From Buddleja alternifolia (Eukaryota > Streptophyta > Magnoliopsida > Lamiales > Scrophulariaceae): a DNA stretch of 64,000 nucleotides. This document shows, piece by piece, positions 25,356-38,680 of the stretch. Every line of letters begins with the position of its first letter. The first letter of the stretch is position 1. Position numbers and translations under genes: made by a program. Under the pieces are notes generated by a model. It made no database searches and had not been told where the DNA came from. It worked only from the letters and a program-made list of their open reading frames with translations. Location of the stretch: contig CM033408.1 of the NCBI GenBank assembly GCA_019426215.1, positions 9,861,077 through 9,925,076 on the forward strand, given 5' to 3'.

Positions 25356-26107
25356 AATGTGAAGTTGACACTGTTAACTCTCAAGCCCGAGAAAATCTGA
25401 ACAACAGCCCCTCCACAGAAAAGAGGAACCTGAACCAAAAAACAAGAAACCAAGAAGAAAGAAACAAGGAACCAAAAAGAAAAACGAGAACGACAACAAG
25501 AAATGGAACTGGACGACTAAACCCGAAAATAAATAGCACCAAACAAAGCAAACCAAAACTTAAAGTAAAGTGGAGAAACTTAACTGAGACCAGATTATGA
25601 TGCCCAGAAGAAGCTCCCAACCGTGACTCCAAAGGACCTTATCTCGCCAAGTCACAAGAGAAACTCACGAATCTGCAGAAACCCTAACCCTAACCCTCAT
25701 GGAAGAGAGACGTATTAACTCTCATAGTGAGAGGTGCAATCCCAATTAATACTTCTAATTTTCTTAAAAATTAAAAAAGGATTGTTTGGATAATTACCGT
25801 GTCATGTCAAAAATAAATTATGTGCAAGTGTTTAAAATATTTAATATTAGAAAATAAATTATTATTATATAATTTATCAAGGAAAAAACCCCAAAAGAAA
25901 AACTTTCAATAAAGTAACTCAATGATCAATTTGTAACTTAAGAAATGAAAAGTTATTTAGTCGAAAAAACTGTTGATCTTGACTCTTGGATTTTTCTAAT
26001 TGAAAAGTTTGAAAAATGAGTTTTTAGATTGAAAAACTTGTTAATGGAATTTTTGGATATAAATTTTCGTTTTAGGGAGGGGTGTTTAGTATTTTTCCTA
26101 ATTTATT

Positions 26108-26995
26108 TCATAAATATGCAGCAATATGATTTGTCGGGAAGTGGTATTTTATGCATTTTATTTCATTTTTTTAGGTAATCAAGTGATTATTATGTAACTC
26201 CAATCTCTATTTACCTATTTACCTATTTACCTCATAAATCTTATAAATAACAAAGTGGAACAATTTCAATTAAAAAACAAAGTAAAATAAGTAAATTTGA
26301 AGGATTGTACTCATCTCTTCTATATTTATGGTTGTCTTGTAGACCTAGAGTTCTATCTAAGGATGGCAATGTTGCAGTGTTAGATGAGTATTTGAGAATC
26401 AAACCCGCCTCGTTTGGGGTGGGTCCGAGATCACCAAATGGGTTACATGACGGGTTATAAATTTAAAAATTTTTACTCTTCTGGGTTCGGGGCAGTAGCG
26501 GGTTTAGCATAACTCGCGCGTAATGTTCCCCACCATTATTATTATTAATTATTTTAGCATAATTTTATATTTTAATTTAGGAATTGGGAACTAAAGTCCA
26601 AATCATTAGGCATAAACCTTTTTTTCTATTCTTCCAAATGACGAATTGATGTAGGTATTAAATTTGAACTTATGGAGGTGATTTAATTATGTTTGTGTGA
26701 AATTTCCTGATGTTTGTTTATATTGTTGATTTATCAGTTCTTGTATTATATGGATCTTAATATGATTATTATTTATGTGAAATTTTAGTATGTTGTTTTA
26801 GTAGATTTTTGACGTCAATTGGGTTTAATCAAGTTAAGCTTGGCTTCACTAGGTTCGGATTCGGGTCTGGTCATTGTGGGTTGACGTGGGTCACCAAATG
26901 AATTACTGAATTTTCATAACTCAAACAAATTTAACGGTTTGAACTTGACTCCGATGAGTATTTGGTGGGACATGATGGGGCGTATTTTTTAATTT
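26108..26995. other. AT-rich interval with possible hAT-like fragment
   Basis: Between 26365 and 26975 sequence starting AGGATGGCAATG and containing several GGGTTCGG/GGGTTGACG motifs recalls nonautonomous hAT elements with GGATGGCAA ends. The matching right end is not seen, so this is tentative. Nothing coding was found. Confidence 0.3.
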
Positions 26996-27235
26996 TTTTT
27001 TACTCTAGGAGGAAGGGGGTGACCCTAGGGAACGACTAACCTGACAGACCCGGGTTTGTAGTAGAAGCTCGTGACCAAGTAATCTCCATGCTATCTAGTT
27101 TTATGAAAGTGCTAGTCTCTATGTCCAGTATAGTGACATAATGAAAAGGTTGATGAATTCTGTTCTTCGCCATTAAGTCCACCGGGCGGTTGGCTTCTCT
27201 CCAAATGTGTTTGATGCTCACTTGCCAAGGACATT

Positions 27236-30200
27236 TTAGCCACTGCCGAATGCGAGATATATTTCCAATAAAGTGGTGCGCAGAGTTGCTATGGCGATGT
27301 CATGGACCGCTTCCCAACAATGTGATTCGATTATAACTTTGTCGCGATTAGACTTCCAAGCGAACTCGAGACCCTGTTCAATTTCTTGCAATTCCGAATC
27401 TAAACTATTGGGCACCTCTATGTTGCCTTTAAAACCTCCCTGCCACATTCCATGCTGATCGCGCATGAGTCCCCCAACACCTACCAACTTCGGTAATGTT
27501 TGGTTTTGACAAGAGAAAGTAGCATCCACATTTACTTTACACCATCCATGAATGGGCTTGGTCCAACCAATCATAATGGAATGATCAGTCCGTGAAGGAT
27601 CTTCAATGCGTAGCTTACAATGTTCTGTTACTCGATTCAGAATCATTTCCATATCGATATGGGGTTGAGTCGGCTGTGCTGCATGAATAGTGTCATTGCG
27701 TACCTGCCAAAACAAGTTTACAATTTTAGTAAATGCTTTATCCCAACGTTCACACCACTCATACCTGTTCACCAGCGTGATCAAGTTCCAATCAACCCAT
27801 TCCTTAGTTCCAAGGGAGAAAAGGGTAGAGTTATAACGAGGTTTGATTAGCAATTTCCACATGTCATTGGCCCAAGGACAGTCTCTAAGCGCATGCATAT
27901 TCGATTCTTCCGGGTTACCACAAAACTAGCAAGTAGCAGTCTGAGTAATATGGCGAGCTCGCATATGAGTGTTTGTCGAAAGTCTTCTATGTCTTAGAAG
28001 CCAAAGGAAGAATTTACGTCTGTATGTTCCCTTAATTTCCCAAATCCTTCGCCACCTCTTCTCTTCCTCCACATTCCTTTCTTCGTGAGGAAGATGATCA
28101 TAGGCGCTCTTGCAAGTATATAGGCAGGTATTTGTGTGTTTCCACCGAGGGGTATCCTCCTCATCAGTCAGGTTCACAAGATCCAAATCCCGTTTGATCG
28201 ATTCCGGTAAGATTGAAAGCTCCTCCCAATTTCATCCGTAAGCCGCTGTCCAGTAACTCTCAATCGATCTTTTCCTAGTATCGTGGTCTAGGTGAATGTT
28301 GAGATGTCATAAGAGATTTTTTGGCGAGCCACGGGTCTGTCCAAAAGCGGATAGTCTTTCCGTTTCCCACTTTCCAAATCACGTTATCCTCAAGTAATAG
28401 AAAGGCTTCTTGGATGCTACGCCAAATGTGAGAAGTCGTTTTACGAGCCCGAGCCCTGACACGAAGTAGATACTTGTGTCAAATGATTTGGACCCAAAGT
28501 TTGGAATCATCTCGAAGAATTTGCCAACCTAATTTACCAAGATAAGCTAAATTAACAATTCCAGTATCTCGTAAACCCAGACCACGATATTCCTTCTTTT
28601 TGCATAAAGTTTGCCAAGCAATCAAGTGAGCGCGTCGTCTCAACTCCGAAGCACCCCAAATAAAGTTGCGGTTCTCTTTATCAATTTCGTTGCATATCCC
28701 AGCTGGGATTAAGGAAGTTTGCATGTAGTAATTAGGTATAGTGGAGATGACCGCTTTGACCATCGTAACTCGACCCGCCTGAGAAAGTTGGTTCCGTTGC
28801 CATCCCTTAAGCCGTCGCTTGATGCGATCTACCACGAATTGGTAGTCTTTTTTTAGGACCCTATTATGGTGAAGAGGCATACCAAAGTATTTGCCTAAGT
28901 TGTCGGTGATCATAAGACTCGTTCAATTGGCAAAATGACGAGCCATATGCTCTGGCGTGTTTCGCAAGAAGAAAATCTGAGATTTGCTCTTATTAACTGC
29001 CTGACCCGACATATTACAGTAAGTGTCCATCATCTTACGTATGATATCCATTTGTTTCTCCGACGCTTCTCCAAAGATAATTAGGTCATCGACAAACATA
29101 AGGTGGGATAGACAAGGTCCCGTTCTCGAGGTTGGAACAGCATGCCAACGACCCTCCTGAACATTTTGATTAATGAGCGTACCTAGCTTCTCAATACAAA
29201 AAATAAAGAGATAAGGCGATAGGGGGTCTCCTTGCCTTAGACCTCGTTTTGGTTCAAACCATTCGGTTTTTTCCCCATTCCAAAGAAAGGAGAGTTTAGC
29301 CGAGGTGGTACATTCCAAAATGAGTCGAATCCAATTCAAGAGAAATCCCATTTCATAAAGCACATTTTCCAAAAAACACCAATCGTTTCTATCGTAAGCC
29401 TTCTCGAAATTAACTTTTGAAATAAAGTAACCTTTAGATCCTTTGATTAGATTCAAACTATCTATAACTTCTTGGGTTATAATGATGTTATCCATCGTTT
29501 GTCACCCTTTAATGAAGCTACTTTAAGTTTGAGGAATCAAAGTATCCAAAAGCCCCCTTAATCTATTAGCCATAGTTTTCGTAATAATTTTAACAATAAC
29601 ATTGCACAACGAAATAGGCCTAAACGTAGAAAGATGGGAAGCATTTTTCTCTTTAGGAATTAAAACAATAAGCGAATCATTTAAATTTGGATTCATATTA
29701 CCTGTCTGGAGAGTATTTTTCACCATGTCCGTGATATCATTACCGATTGTTTTCGAATGCATGTCCCAGATTGCCCTTTTAACCTCATCTTTTGTGACGG
29801 GTTCTTCCAAGCAGTTAATTTGATCTTCATTAAGTGTCAGAAATCCTGGAGTGTTTTGGTACACGTGCACCGGATCACCCTCGCCGTATAATTTTCTGTA
29901 GTAATCCACCGCCATACTCTTCATCGCATCCGTGTCTGTAACCCATTCCCCATTATCTGTTTGAAGAGTGGTGATTTTATCCCGATTATTTTTAGCCTTG
30001 GCAACCATGTGAAAATTCCGATTATTTTGGTCTCCTACTTCTAGCCACTTGATCCTAGACTTCTGTTTCCACAAAAGCTCCTCTCGAAAAAGAATGGCTT
30101 GATATTGGGTTTTGAGTTTAATCTCCAACTTATGAAAGGATCGAGTATAATGACTGTTCTGAGCTTTTTAGATTCTTTCTATTCTTGCCAAGAGTCGACG

Positions 30201-31087
30201 TTTTTTACGAAAGATGTTCCCGAAGGTTTCTTAATTCCACTTTTTCATTTCAGCCGTGATTTTCTGAAAGCGAATGTGAAGTTCGAGTCCCTTAGTGTTC
30301 TTCCACTTTTGATCAATAAGCTCAATGAGCGTCGGGTCCGAGAACCACGCCATTTGCATGCGAAACGGGCGGTTAACAGGTTGTCTTCCAAATTCTTGTT
30401 CTTAAGGAGGAGAGGTGAGTGGTCCGAACCGATCCGAGGGAGATGGGTTACCGAAGCCTCGGGGTTGTATGAAAACCAATCCAAGTTGCAAAGGATCCGA
30501 TCAAGACGCTCCTGAAGAGGAGAATTTCCTCCTTTAGCCCAAGTAAATCTAGACCCCGAGAACTTCATATCAATAAGACCACTATTATTCGTGCAGCGAA
30601 CAAAAGAACGATCTCTATTTGGATCACAAGCCGACCCGCCTGTTTTCTCATTCTCTTTTATGAAAACGTTCATATCTCCTCCAATCAGCCAAGGACCTTT
30701 GAGATGGTTTTCCAAATTAGTAATATAGTTCCAAAGAAATTCACGGGTTGCTGGATGGGGGCTCGCATAGACGGTTGAGAGGAACCAATCCGGCTCATTC
30801 TGACTGTGAACAATGGTCGTGATACTTTGCTCGTTTGCGGCAATAAGCTCAAGTTGGACCATCTTAGAATTCTAGAAAATCCATATACTGCCTGAGAAGC
30901 CCCTAACCTTAACTACCTCCACATTATCGAAGGCACTGCGCTTGATGATGTTTTTCGTGTGATCGCCACTCGCTCTTGTTTCCATAAGACATAAGATGGC
31001 TGGATTGTAAGTACGAAGAAGATCAATAAGAATATTCATAAAAGTTGGGCTGCCGGCACCCTTGCAATTCCAAAATATACCGTTCAT
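27236..31087 (-). pseudogene. LINE ORF2: endonuclease, reverse transcriptase, zf-RVT, RNase H
   Basis: It starts at 31087 with MNGIFWNCKGAGSP and CLMETR, the endonuclease signature; LIGGDMNVF and RIGSDHSPLL follow in the next frame segment. Reverse transcriptase shows FRPISLCNVIVKI, GLRQGDPLSPYLFIFC and FVDD in place of the usual Y/F-A-D-D. A zf-RVT segment and an RNase H domain (VNVDATFSCQNQTLP) close it. Stops or shifts at about 30864, 30240, 29510, 28918, 28200 and 27910 disable it. Confidence 0.9.
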
Positions 31088-31475
31088 TAAAAACGAATAA
31101 AAAGGTTAATATAAAACTGAAACGAAAAAATCATACCTGGGGGGTTAAAAACCCCCAACACCATTCGACTCAGTATCTTGAGTCTCTTCCATGTTCTCTT
31201 CTACTTCACTTTGGAGCTCATCCAACACGTCATCAAATTGGTCTTCCATTTGGTTTAAATCACGAGTTGTTGCATGATTTTCATGGGGCTCAGTATTGGT
31301 TGGATTAATGTCAGGTCCGTGTGTGTGAGGATTAATAGGTGGGTCACCTTCATGAGCAGGTAGCTGAAATTTATTTTCTAAATCATGTGTGATTTCATGA
31401 CTTAGTGGTGTTGAAATTGTGGAATTATTATGGTTGGATCCAAAGATAAGGTCAGCATGGAAATTTGTTGGAAGA

Positions 31476-32771
31476 TTATGGCGTTTTTGTACTTTTACGT
31501 GGGGAAAGGTGTTTGAGGTGCATTTTCACCTGTTTTTGGCTTTTCTTCATGACTTGAGATAACTTCTTTTTTCCTTTACTTGAGTTGGGCTTCGGTTGTG
31601 TCATGCTAGTACTCGGCCCACCTAGATCCGTTGGGTTGTTGCTAATTTTGTTGTTGTTGATCACAAAGTTCCGGCACACCTCTAGTTGGGGCAGTTTATC
31701 TATGTCCACTTGTAGGGAGTCGGGATTATCCATCACCTCGGGCTACAGTTGCTGGATTCCATCTTGGGCCTCATTACTTGGGCCATCAAAATTCTGCAAA
31801 TCATTAACTGGGACCGAAATAGCTTGGGCTATGTCAACAATATTCGTTTCGGTCTCCTCCCTTAAAATATCATATCTAGATCCATTTCTAATTTGGCCCT
31901 TTTCTTGGTAATTATTCTCCTTTTGACCGTTGGTGAAGATTGGGGTTTTCTCTAGGTAAGATTTTCCATTCCCTTGATTCTGCCATCCTTGTCCCTTATT
32001 TCCCGTCCTAAACTTACCTAAAACACTTCCTTTTCCTTCCGCCATTGCGTTGCCATTTTTAGGTAAAGAAACTTGCCTTTCTTGCACCTGACGGGTTGGG
32101 CGTTGAGATCGGGCTTGAGCAATCATCCATGGCCCAAATCCATGGTTTTCTTGGTTTTGCTGCTGCACGTTCTCCGCCGCTTCTTTCTCCGATGATTTGT
32201 TGGTGGCATTATTGGTGTGAGTTTCATTTTTCCCTTCTGAAGAATTTGATTTGCCGCAAGTTTCTTTAAGGTGGCCATATTGCCCACAATTGAAACATAT
32301 GAGGTGAAGACCCTCATATTCAATTGGTTGAGGAAAGTCGTTTATCCATATGAGTGGAGGTAGGGGTTTAAGGAGATCAATTTCTACACAAACCCGAGCA
32401 AATCGACCACGAAGAGTGTTTTCTGTGTGCTTATCCATTTTAATTACCCGCCTTATTTTTTCTGCCATTCGCAAAAGAATTCTGTAATTGAAGAGTTCAA
32501 TTGGGAGTTCCGGAAATCGAACCTACGCCATCGTAGTAGTAATAGTCGTTGTATTTGGTTGAAATTGGGGCGTCCACTTTCGAACGGTGATATAGTGGCC
32601 CATCACTATCCATGGTCCGTTGTTAAGAACATGGTCGTAGTTCTCTTTGTTATAGAATCGAATCATAAAGAAACCATTGCCTATGTCCATTGGCTCGACT
32701 TCCTCTTTCAACTTCCAAAGAAGGCGGATTTTGGTTTTAAGGGTGACAAAACCAATATTGCGGCCCAGCAC
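31476..32771 (-). pseudogene. LINE ORF1: DUF4283-like domain and CCHC knuckle
   Basis: The segment 32771-32523 shows a DUF4283-like core (NGFFMIRFYNKENYDHVL, NGPWIV). After a frameshift, 32474-31743 continues with the zinc knuckle CFNCGQYGHLKETC (near 32300-32258) and a long Gln/Asn-rich tail. Further coding-like sequence extends past 32771 to about 33053. Confidence 0.8.
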
Positions 32772-33549
32772 CTTTATGACGAGGGCACGATTGAAGTCCT
32801 TCCCAAGTTTCTCCCATTCTTCAGGGGAGACTTGAATTTAGGGCCAAGGAGAATCTTCTGGCGGGTTCTTGACTGTTCCCATCAGGGTATCGGTTTTATC
32901 CTTTTCTCCTTTTTCCGTGTAGAATTCTTTCTGAGGGGTATGTTCCTTCCATGTTTTATAAAGTTTTCTTGTTTTCCAGTCATTCACTTGGGGATCTTTG
33001 GTTTCCGAAGTGAATCTGTCATATGTTCCTTCCATGTCATATTTTCCAGTCATTCACTTGGGGATCAACAACAATAAAGTTTTTCTGCATTCTAAGTTTC
33101 CGAATCTGTCATATTTTCAGTACCCTATGAATTTTCATATTGTTGTTGATCTCCATTCGCTCCCCATTTGAATTTCTTGGTAGATCGCTCTTCCACCACC
33201 ACGTGTGGTGGTGGTCGACTGGAGTAGACAACAGGCATAGAGCCCGTGTCCTAGTATGCCGAAAGGAGTCTGGGGAAGAGCCCGAAAATTTTTTAGGAAG
33301 CTCGGAAAATTGAGAGAAGGCTCGAAAAAGTTGCGAACTGATGCGTTTAATAAAGGGCATTGGCTTGGAGAAACAAAATTTTTGGTGAACAACAAAAATA
33401 TTTTTGTCTAAGAACAGAGCACATTTGTCTCAAATATTTTGTGAACAGTAAAGGTATTTTGTATAATTGCAGAAAATAGTTTAAGAGATGTTTTGCTACT
33501 TATAGGTGTGGTAAACAGAATTTCTTTTCCATCTCTAATTAAATTTTAC

Positions 33550-33880
33550 TTTCAATTTTTTTTATCCAATATGTAATTAATAAATACAAAAGAAATCAAA
33601 TTCTGAAAATACCCTGCCGCAAACTTAATTTCCTATTTTCTCCTAAACGTATATTTGTTTTGTAATGAAACGTTTATACTTATATCATTACATCGGATAT
33701 CGAATCAACAATCGTAATCAATAATTTCATATTACAAACTAGTAACAATAAGATACGAATCATAAATAAAGAAGTAATATATAAGCAGAGAAATAATCCA
33801 CACATTTGGTGGGATCGAACCCATGACCTCTAAGTCATGGGGCCTCAATCTTACCATTAGGCTAAGACATCACGGGCCTA
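33550..33880 (-). repeat. tRNA-derived SINE-like sequence
   Basis: The minus strand at about 33870-33805 carries an A-box-like TTAGCCTAATGGTAAG and a B-box-like GGGTTCGATCCC, spaced as in a tRNA promoter. A 7-bp hairpin CCATGAC/GTCATGG lies between them. The acceptor arms do not pair convincingly, so this is not scored as a functional tRNA. An A-rich stretch near 33560 could be the SINE tail. The body boundaries are guesses. Confidence 0.45.
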
Positions 33881-36800
33881 ATGGTATAATTTTTCAAGCA
33901 ATCGAATTTGCAAACAATTCCACTTTCACTACTAATTGTATTGAACTAATCTTAAATATAATTAATCAAAAGGTACATATCCAAAATCTAGTAAATCTTT
34001 GTGCCATCCATCTATAATCCTAACCACCAAACGTGAAGTATCGCCGCCCTCCTTAATAGCCTCTAAACGTAAAAAGTATATTTTAAGAAATAGGAAATGG
34101 GTCATGGGTCACTTGTGAGAGTTTGATTTTGAAATATGTAAAATAGAGGGAATGGTTTTTGTAGGTAAAAATCACCCCAACTTTCTTATTATTATCTCCC
34201 TAATTAATCTGAAAATAAGGAGTGAATGACTCTTAACATCAGATTTTTGTAGCAATTTTTGGGGTAAAATAGAATGACTCAAAAGTGATATTTTGGTGTA
34301 AATTTGACAAAAGAAATTCACTGTTTGAAGCACTTGAATTGTGGAAAACAACTCTTTCGTTTTAATTGAGTTTGTAGACTGATTGAAGCATCAAAACCAT
34401 GTGAAAGAGGCTGGAAACAACCATTACTTGTAATATGTGTTTAATTTTCGTCATTAGTAAGAGCGAGTTTGGTTGTATCCCAGACTTGCTTTGACACGAA
34501 AATATGATATGATTATGCTTTGAAATGATGCTTTACCATGCTTCCCGTTTTTATGTAATATATGGCTTCATCCATGTTGAATGTGTGAGATGTCCATATT
34601 ATGGCTTAAAATTCAAAATGTAGCATGCTTATACCATGTATAAACAATGTATGAAGTTACATGCATCAATGTTTTACATTACATGATATATTAAATTTTA
34701 TGGTGATTTTTTTAGTAAATTTAGAGGCATTTTTGAATCGTGTTTTGTTGAAATTATTGCGTACTTTTTATATGGTTAGAATCCTTGTTCCAAGGGCTTT
34801 CCAACCATATATCGCATGTTCAAAATGGGTTAGAAATGAGATAGACATGGCTCTCAAAGTTGTGATCGCATAAGAAAAAATTTGGAAAATGTTCATGAAG
34901 ATGATGAGCAGTAACGTTTCCCATCCCAATCACGTGTGCTCTGCGTGTACTCCACACCTATACCTACAGTGCTCGAAATATGAAACGGACACCGCCCCTG
35001 GCTTAGGCTTGGTTGAAAAGGTTTTAGGGGGGGGGGGGGTCGGCCAAAAACGATGGGAATGCGGTGCGTGTGGTACACCCGTAGTTGCTGCCACACGCAC
35101 CTTGGTGGTGCGTGATGCCTTCTCGGAGCCATTTTCAGCTGGAATTTTTTTCTCTGTGTTCAGGAATTGATTTTTGATTTTTTCAAAATTTTAAATATAT
35201 TTTTTGGAGATCAAAAATATTTTTTCCGTGATTTTTGAAAGTAATAATGATGGGAAAATTGAAGAAAAATATTTTTAAAGTCAAGAAAAATTCTAATTTT
35301 TTTCTAAAGTTATTTCTCATGCCTTGGCTACCAAGGTAAAGATATTTGAACACTTGTAATATTATGCTCATTTTTATTCAAATGCATTTGGAACTGTTTT
35401 TCCTAAATTAAATTGTTGGAGCATAATTGTTAATTTTGTCAAGTGTTAAAATTTTCATATATTAGGTAAAGTATTATGATTGGCTTTGTGTCCAATCTAA
35501 TACCAATTTTTTATTTATCTTAGATGGTGAGATTTTAATTTACTTCTAGCATCCTACGGAGGGGATTTAGAGCGAAAAGAACTTGTGTGTGTTTGGCAAA
35601 TTAAGTTTGAACTGTTGAGGCGTTATAGAATGTGCCCTCAGCATTCTTTGTGTGAACATTTTTAGATAATGAAAATGAAGTACAAGGAGATTCTTCATTT
35701 GGGTCATTATTTTGGTGGCATGGACAGAAAAAAAAAATTATGGAGAAATTCTCTAACTAGGTTTTGGAGAGGTGAATTTGATAGAAGTTACACTGAAAAT
35801 AAAGACAGAGATCTACGTGTCTTGAAGTCTTTATTGATTAAAGTTTGGAAGAAGCGAGAGCTAGAATTGAAGACGAGAAAATTATTATCTTTGAGGATAA
35901 ATAATGCTCCTAGTGATAGGCTCTCAAATGGGATGGTCAATGTGGTATCTTGTATGTATAAAAGGACTTAAAGATCGTTATGCTAGTAAATCATACGTAA
36001 GTATGTTTTTCTGCTTTTGGCAATTTACATACGCAGTATGTTTTTCTGCTTTTGGCAATTTACATACGCATGTGAGATATATTTTATTATATAACGTGAC
36101 ATATTTTGATTATGAAAATAAGTGAGAGTTCTAAGGTTAGTTTAAGTTAAAGTCACCTAGAACTTTATGAGGTTTTGTATTAGGAAATTAAATTTGTGAT
36201 AGTGAACATTTTGACACGGATGATGATTGGGCACTACGTGACCTTTTTGAATCTGTACCTTATGGTGAATGATCATAAATGTTTATTTGGTTAGTACGAA
36301 ATCAATGTTATATAAATGGGCATGTGTATGATATCTATAGTATGACATGACAACCAAAATCTCATATGAGTATCAAGGTTTTAGAATAGTACTAGATGAG
36401 TACTAATTACTAGAAATTATGACACGTTGTGTCATAATATTTTGAAATATGTAATATTGAATAAGATGCTCTTGAGGGCAGTAACTAAGTCATGTAAGAT
36501 TTATTGTGAGTCTTTCTACTCAATAATAAAAGATCAATGAGTTTGCCATAAGTGGAAAACAATGTCCACTGCTTCTCATGTTCTTGTGAATTGTATGATA
36601 CTTGATCTCATATGCGAATGAGAAATAATACTATTGATCTGTAAGTGTACCAAATGAGTAATACATTAGTAAAATTGAACTAAATTGGAATTGTTGACTT
36701 TAGTATTTGTTGATTACAAACATACGCTAAATAAGGAGAACAATGAGTTTCTTCCAAGGATAATGTCAAATACTATTAGAATTTAAGTCAACAAACAATG

Positions 36801-37261
36801 ATTTCTCTTATGAGAAGTGAGTTCAAGTTTGTATAATCTCTTTTTGATAATAGAAGTATCTAAAATTCAAGTCTATTTAATTGTAAAAAGATTTTCATAG
36901 AAAATGTTAGCCACTTTGTATTTTGTACAAAAGAGGCTTATTGCTTTTATAATAATGACTTAGGACTTTTTGTCTGGTCTAGTTTTAAGAGAACTTGAGA
37001 CTTACTATCAATGACATTAGAACAAAGAGGAAATAAGGAAAGAGACACGAGATGGATCTAAGGAGAATAAATTTAACCACTGGAAAAGATGTGGTATAAG
37101 GTTAAAAGTACTACAATTGACATATGGTTGGTCAATTTTACTTGTGTATGCACTGAGTTGAAACATAGCACTTATAGACACTTATTTAGTGCATTTTAAA
37201 CATTAAGCACTAAGTTACTAAATCTTGTCCTATGTGGATTTAGGTTTATGGTTACATGAAA
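33881..37261. other. Unassigned repeat-like region
   Basis: No family was recognised. It has short scattered frames (for example 35669-35971), a G13 homopolymer at about 35026-35038 and a 35-bp tandem duplication at 36001-36070. Composition and stop density suggest old retroelement debris. Confidence 0.35.
36001..36070. repeat. Perfect 35-bp tandem duplication
   Basis: GTATGTTTTTCTGCTTTTGG begins each of two identical adjacent 35-bp copies (36001-36035 and 36036-36070), both ending TACATACGCA. Confidence 0.95.
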
Positions 37262-38680
37262 CCAAGAAGCATCCGAAATTCTTGGGCCCATCAACTCCTA
37301 TCAATCTAACCGTTGAATTTCACCTTGCAACCCTCTGTCGATATATGTGGTGGAATTTGCTTCGATTGATGGCATCAAATGCATTTAAAAAATATAAATA
37401 AATGCTTTGATGCATAACCCCTACTTTCTAGGAAGAAATTATGCAATAGACATTAATTCATTTCTTCTAAGTTTGATGGAGAGCGTGGATATCTAATTCC
37501 CTTTTGTCTAAATTCAGTGTTGATCAAAGTGGGAGAATTTTGTGTTTATAATTTAGTCTCACTTTGCACATTAGCCATTTATTACGCACATACATGGACA
37601 ATAAAATGAAGCAAAAAACGCCTAGCAATTCTGCCACACATGCTTTCCATGGACTTATCTAGACTAAGTCAAGCCAATGGCTCAATCACGGGTTAGGGGG
37701 CCTATAAGATCTAACATATGTCTAACTTCGGGTCTTCTAGCGATCCAAGAAGATCTTATTCGAAAAAGACCCTATTCTATTAAATGCATTGAAAAATGCA
37801 ACTTATACATAAATTTATGAAATAATAAAATACAAGCCGAGGGCACTCAAAATTGGCCCAATACAACCCAGAAAACAAAATCTATAAGATAAAACCTAGG
37901 TCATGAAAGCATCCCACGATAACAAGCATCAAAGCAAACATAAACAATAATCATTGTGTTGGATTTCTTTCAAAAAGAAAAATTAAAATCTAATTTTAAT
38001 TTAGTGATGTAAAAGACCTAATTTAAATTCAATTATAAATTAATTCACTTTTAATCCTATTTGTCATTAGATCTGATTTAAATTAAAAAAATTAATTTTT
38101 AATTGATTTGACTAAGAATTAATTCAAAAATAAATTTATTTGTCTAGGATTAAATTTAATTTCAAATCTAATTTAAAATTAAGCATAAATTTAATTTCCA
38201 AAATAATTTTATTCATATTTAATTTTAAAAACCATTTTTAAACAATAAATATATTTTGTTTTAATTTTTTAAATTGGGTTGACCCATTTTACCCATGGGC
38301 TAGCCCAGTCAACCCGTGGTGCCCTATTGAAAAAAAGAAATAAATTAAGAGGGCTGCCTAGTGGCCCACACATACCAGTGGACTGCTTCTCGCGACACCT
38401 GCTCCGGCGGTGCGACGACTCCCCGAGTAGTTTTTCACGTAATTTTCAAAACCTCAAATTTTATATTCATGCATTAATTCAAATACTATATTTAAAAGTG
38501 ATTTATATGCAAAAAATAAATGATGCAATTGTCTAACAATATAAATTTAATATTCAAAAAATTAAATCTACACAAAATATAATCTAACAATATTTTCATG
38601 ACGAATGAATCATAAACATAATCTCCAACACCATAATATTCAAAAATTATTAAACGCCATAAAGTTGGCTCTGATACCAC
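37262..38680 (-). mobile_element. Outer copia element: primer site and partial leader/gag region
   Basis: Directly left of the LTR is the minus-strand primer site TGGTATCAGAGCC (38667-38679), complementary to initiator tRNA-Met as in many copia elements. The sequence to about 37280 is similar in order and wording to 43640-47823 of the nested element (for example TTTCACCTTGCAACC, ATGCATAACCCC). The two elements are therefore relatives. The rest of the outer internal region is missing. Confidence 0.7.

Larger units (their letters stand above)
19887..25756 (-). mobile_element. Near full-length plant LINE (L1-type), decayed
   Basis: It is flanked by AATTTTCTTAAAAA at 19873-19886 and 25757-25770, a 14-bp target duplication typical of target-primed reverse transcription. 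The A-rich 3' end lies at the left and the 5' UTR at the right. The 5' region includes CCCTAACCCTAACCCT near 25683. Contents in minus-strand order are ORF1, endonuclease, reverse transcriptase, zf-RVT and RNase H. Many frame breaks show it is inactive. Confidence 0.9.
19677..26098. mobile_element. MULE-type MITE interrupted by a LINE
   Basis: The left part (19677-19886) starts GAAAAATTACTAAAAATTTC and the right part (25771-26098) ends AGTATTTTTCC. Both match, in order, the intact element at 57517-58098. The flanks are TAATTTATT at 19668-19676 and 26099-26107, a perfect 9-bp duplication. A LINE is inserted between the parts. Its lost continuity is explained by the LINE target duplication, leaving roughly 540 bp of MITE. 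Confidence 0.85.
26996..33400 (-). mobile_element. Second near full-length plant LINE, decayed
   Basis: The minus-strand layout is ORF1 (33053-31476), endonuclease (31087-30245), reverse transcriptase (30128-28479), zf-RVT (28186-27926) and RNase H (27898-27236). An A-rich 3' tail is present at about 26990-27000. Protein motifs differ from the LINE at 19.9-25.8 kb, so it is another family or lineage. The 5' limit is uncertain and no target duplication could be matched. A local duplication of GTCATTCACTTGGGGATC lies at 32979-33066. Confidence 0.85.

Noticed and set aside
25681..25700. CCCTAACCCTAACCCT tract as interstitial telomere
   Set aside because: Only about three units, at the 5' end of a LINE; AAACCCTA motifs are common in plant 5' leaders.
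33805..33880. Functional tRNA gene
   Set aside because: Pol III boxes are present but acceptor and anticodon arms do not fold normally.
35669..35971. 100-codon Lys/Arg-rich frame
   Set aside because: No recognised family, no paired exons and surrounding sequence is decayed; kept only as unassigned.
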